From Erwinia_E haradaeae_B (lineage in GTDB: Bacteria; Pseudomonadota; Gammaproteobacteria; Enterobacterales; Enterobacteriaceae): DNA of 64,000 nt. The translations under genes were made by a program, and so were the position numbers. The DNA lies in the NCBI RefSeq assembly GCF_900698985.1, contig NZ_LR217730.1, forward strand, positions 682,001 through 746,000. The letters run 5' to 3'. Under the pieces are notes generated by a model. It was not told where the DNA came from and ran no database searches. It saw nothing but the letters and a program-made list of their open reading frames with translations. Each line of letters starts with the position of its first letter. Within the stretch, counting starts at the first letter, position 1. Shown here piece after piece: positions 61,087-64,000 of this stretch.

Positions 61087-63903
61087 ATGATTGACTATAA
61101 AACTACCTTAAATTTACCAATGACAAATTTTCCAATGAGAGGTCATTTAGCGAAAAAAGAACCACATATCCTACAACGTTGGCATAATGATAAGCTATAC
61201 AATATAATCCGAAAAGCAAAAATAGGACGAAAGATATTTTTGTTACACGATGGGCCACCTTATGCTAATGGTAACATTCATATTGGTCATGCAGTTAATA
61301 AAATTTTAAAAGATATTGTTATTAAATCAAAAAGCTTATCAGGTTATGATGCACCTTATGTTCCTGGTTGGGATTGTCATGGTCTACCAATTGAACATCA
61401 GGTTGAGAAGCTCCTCGGCAAGCCTGGTGAAAAAATTAGCCCAGCAGAATTTCGGATAGCTTGCAGAAAATATGCTAATAAACAAGTTAATGAGCAAAAA
61501 TCTGATTTTATGCGTCTTGGCGTATTAGGAGACTGGGATAACCCCTATCAGACTATGAATTTTCAAACGGAAGCTAACATTATCCGAACATTGAGAAAAA
61601 TCATTAAAAATGGTCATGTATATCAAGGCATTAAACCGGTGCAATGGTGCTTGGATTGTCAATCTGCTATGGCGGATGCTGAAATTGAATATCTAAATAA
61701 AAGGTCTCCGTCTATAACTGTTCTATTTAATGCTGTAGATAAAAAAGAGGTACAGAGAAGATTTATCACTACTTGTGTTCAAGGTCCAATTTCTATACTA
61801 ATATGGACAACAACTCCATGGACTTTGCCTGCAAATCGCGCTATTGCAGTAAACCCAAAATTCAGCTATCAGTTGATACAAATCATGGGTAGAGCGATTA
61901 TACTTGCCGAAGATATGATTGATGTAGTTATGGCTCGTATTGGAATAAATCACTGGACTGTACTAGGATCCTTGAAAGGACAATTTTTAGAAATGATAGA
62001 ATTTCAACATCCATTTCTATCTTATATTGCTCCTGTCATTCTTGGTGAGCATATTGCGCTAGACACGGGTACTGGTGCAGTACATACCGCCCCTGACCAT
62101 GGCTTAGATGACTATACCGTCAGTCAAAAATATTCTATTCAAACTATTAATCCAGTAGGACCAGATGGTTGCTATCTGCCAGGAATTTGGTCGAAACTAG
62201 ATGGTGTAAACATTTTTCGAGCTAACGACATTATTCTGGACTCATTAGATAAAAAAGGTGCCTTACTGCACATGGAAATTATTGAGCATAGCTATCCACA
62301 CTGCTGGCGTCATAAAACCCCTATTATCTTTCGCGCTACTCCACAATGGTTTATTAGTATGGATCAAAGGGGATTGCGTACACAATCTTTAAAAAACATT
62401 AAATCAGTATCTTGGACACCAAGTTGGGGCGAAACGAGAATTCATAGTATGTTATCTCATCGCCCAGATTGGTGTATCTCCCGTCAGAGAACCTGGGGTG
62501 TCCCTATACCTCTCTTTATACATAAAGAGAGCAATCAAATACATCCTAATTCTCTAGAGATAATGGAGAAAGTTGCCAAACGAGTAGAAAAGATTGGTAT
62601 TCAAGCTTGGTGGGATTTAAATAGCTACGAGATTCTCGATGTTGATGCAGAAAATTATAGTAAAATATCTGATACATTAGATGTTTGGTTCGATTCAGGA
62701 TCTACCATCCATTCAGTGATTAAAAACTATCCTGAATATTACGGTAATACGCCAGATATGTATCTAGAAGGTTCAGATCAGCACCGTGGATGGTTTATGT
62801 CTTCTCTATTAATATCAACAGCCACAAAAGGAGTGGCACCATATCGACAAGTAATAACTCATGGATTTACCGTAGATGGTGAAGGTCGAAAAATGTCAAA
62901 ATCTCAGGGCAACTCTATCAGGCCACTAGATATTATTAATAGACTTGGCGCAGACATTCTTCGTCTTTGGACAGCATCAACGAATTATTCAGGAGAAATT
63001 GCCTTTTCTGATCAAATTCTGCAAGGATCTTCCGATAGCTATCGTCGAATCCGTAATACCGCGCGTTTTCTAATAGCTAATCTAACAGGATTTTCTCCAG
63101 TAAAAGATAAAGTAAATAAAGAGAAGATGTTAATATTAGATCAGTGGGCAGTAGGTCGTGCTTTAGAAGCACAAAATGCTATTATTGCCTCATACGAAAC
63201 CTATCAATTTCATGAGGTGGTACAACGTATAGTACATTTTTGCTCTATTGAAATGGGAGCTTTTTATCTAGATGTGATCAAAGATCGTCAGTATACCACT
63301 AAAGTTGATAGTGTAGCCCGGCGTAGTTGTCAAACAGCATTATGGTATATTTCTGAAGCTTTAGTGCGTTGGATAGCACCTATTCTTTCCTTTACTGCAG
63401 ATGAGATATGGCAATACTTACCTGGTAATAGGGCAAAATATGTCTTCACTGAAGAATGGTATAACAATTTATTCAGCTTATCTGATCATGAAATAATGAA
63501 TAATATGTATTGGGATCAGATCCTCAAAGTACGTGGAGCAGTCAACAAGATTATCGAGCAAGCTCGCATTGATCAACTCATCAGAAATTCACTAGAAGTT
63601 AACATAATACTCTACGCAGATTCGGAGTTATCAAATAAATTACTGCGTCTAGATGAAGAATTGCGTTTTGTTTTACTTACATCTAAAGTGATAGTTTTAG
63701 ATATAAACCATGCACCTACTCACGCCCATCAGAGTACACTCCTAAAAAATCTTAAAATCGTGCTGCATAAATCTAACGATAAAAAATGCTTAAGATGCTG
63801 GCATCACACAGATGATATTGGTCAAAATATAATATATCCAGACATTTGTAATCGTTGCATTACTAATATTATTGGTGACGGTGAAGAGCGAAAATTTGCA
63901 TGA
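61087..63903 (+). CDS. ileS: Isoleucyl-tRNA synthetase
   Basis: Class Ia synthetase that charges tRNA-Ile. The 938 residues equal E. coli IleRS and align throughout. The HIGH motif is at residues 65-68 (NIHIGH), KMSKS at 602-606, the CP1 editing domain has TTTPWTLPANRAI and HTAPDHGLDDY with D342 kept, and the C-terminal zinc ribbon has the pairs CLRC and CNRC. One oddity is aspartate at 337 where HTAPGHG has glycine. Its stop overlaps the lspA start (ATGA), so the two are co-translated as in E. coli. Confidence 0.97.
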   Translation: MIDYKTTLNLPMTNFPMRGHLAKKEPHILQRWHNDKLYNIIRKAKIGRKIFLLHDGPPYANGNIHIGHAVNKILKDIVIKSKSLSGYDAPYVPGWDCHGLPIEHQVEKLLGKPGEKISPAEFRIACRKYANKQVNEQKSDFMRLGVLGDWDNPYQTMNFQTEANIIRTLRKIIKNGHVYQGIKPVQWCLDCQSAMADAEIEYLNKRSPSITVLFNAVDKKEVQRRFITTCVQGPISILIWTTTPWTLPANRAIAVNPKFSYQLIQIMGRAIILAEDMIDVVMARIGINHWTVLGSLKGQFLEMIEFQHPFLSYIAPVILGEHIALDTGTGAVHTAPDHGLDDYTVSQKYSIQTINPVGPDGCYLPGIWSKLDGVNIFRANDIILDSLDKKGALLHMEIIEHSYPHCWRHKTPIIFRATPQWFISMDQRGLRTQSLKNIKSVSWTPSWGETRIHSMLSHRPDWCISRQRTWGVPIPLFIHKESNQIHPNSLEIMEKVAKRVEKIGIQAWWDLNSYEILDVDAENYSKISDTLDVWFDSGSTIHSVIKNYPEYYGNTPDMYLEGSDQHRGWFMSSLLISTATKGVAPYRQVITHGFTVDGEGRKMSKSQGNSIRPLDIINRLGADILRLWTASTNYSGEIAFSDQILQGSSDSYRRIRNTARFLIANLTGFSPVKDKVNKEKMLILDQWAVGRALEAQNAIIASYETYQFHEVVQRIVHFCSIEMGAFYLDVIKDRQYTTKVDSVARRSCQTALWYISEALVRWIAPILSFTADEIWQYLPGNRAKYVFTEEWYNNLFSLSDHEIMNNMYWDQILKVRGAVNKIIEQARIDQLIRNSLEVNIILYADSELSNKLLRLDEELRFVLLTSKVIVLDINHAPTHAHQSTLLKNLKIVLHKSNDKKCLRCWHHTDDIGQNIIYPDICNRCITNIIGDGEERKFA

Positions 63904-64000
63904 TTAATTTGAATTTACGCTGCCATAGCTTGCGCTGGATATGGATAGCCATTATTGTAGCAATTATCGATATAAGTAGTAAAGAATGGATTATTCAGCA
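63900..64000 (+). CDS. lspA: Lipoprotein signal peptidase LspA, 3' part outside window
   Basis: Aspartyl protease of the inner membrane that cuts prolipoproteins at the lipobox. Only the first 33 codons are in the window: MINLNLRCHSLRWIWIAII, then the first membrane helix and IDISSKEWIIQ, aligned with LRWLWLVVVVLIIDLGSK of E. coli. The ATG overlaps the ileS stop. It would process DolP, whose lipobox is seen at 35.3 kb. Confidence 0.92.
   Translation, partial: MINLNLRCHSLRWIWIAIIVAIIDISSKEWIIQ

Overview
The window is part of a very AT-rich bacterial chromosome. Nearly every intact gene has its closest recognisable counterpart in Escherichia coli and its relatives: SSB, IleRS, PssA, ClsA, GlnA and NfuA align almost end to end with the E. 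coli proteins as I remember them. Genes and RNAs cover only about 46% of the window (my sum of coordinates, roughly 29 of 64 kb). There is no insertion sequence, prophage, CRISPR array or rRNA. Narrow gene content, strong AT bias and long decayed spacers are typical of an enterobacterial insect endosymbiont in an intermediate stage of genome reduction. I cannot place it below the order Enterobacterales.

Layout: amiB (cut by the left edge), epmA, mscM and psd at 0-8 kb; cysK, a four-tRNA cluster and ubiF at 9-13 kb; tmk and pth at 13-15 kb; acpS and lpxP/lpxL at 17-20 kb; a 5.8-kb gene-free stretch at 19.6-25.4 kb; nfuA, rplY, tRNA-Phe, tRNA-Leu, tRNA-Cys and pgsA at 25-30 kb; sdhE, folE, dolP, pssA and gshA at 32-41 kb; 4.5S RNA (ffs) at 42 kb; clsA, ssb and typA at 46-52 kb; glnA, recC and tRNA-Gly at 53-58 kb; yacG, rpsT, ileS and the start of lspA (cut by the right edge) at 59-64 kb.

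Functionally the window is rich in envelope genes. The phospholipid head-group branch is complete (pssA and psd for phosphatidylethanolamine, the pgsA step of phosphatidylglycerol, clsA for cardiolipin). With it go a late lipid A acyltransferase, a cell-wall amidase, two outer-membrane or periplasmic factors and a large mechanosensitive channel. The rest is core information processing (IleRS, Pth, S20, L25, BipA, EpmA, SSB, RecC, 4.5S RNA, nine tRNAs) and a little metabolism (CysK, GlnA, GshA, FolE, UbiF, Tmk, AcpS, NfuA, SdhE).

The main result of the hunt is that much of the 'empty' DNA is not random. At positions predicted from E. coli gene order I could read decayed remnants of neighbouring genes: tufB after the tRNA cluster, mltG before tmk, ychF after pth, pdxJ before acpS, uvrC before pgsA, luxS after gshA, uvrA beside ssb, rsgA beyond psd, ribF before ileS and, less surely, ygfZ, ygfX, tsaE and zapD. 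These were matched by eye against remembered sequences and need a search. If they hold, the lineage has lost nucleotide excision repair (uvrA, uvrC), several translation GTPases or duplicates (rsgA, ychF, tufB), and pyridoxal-phosphate and FAD synthesis steps (pdxJ, ribF), while keeping enzymes that need those cofactors. I found no previously undescribed multi-gene system.
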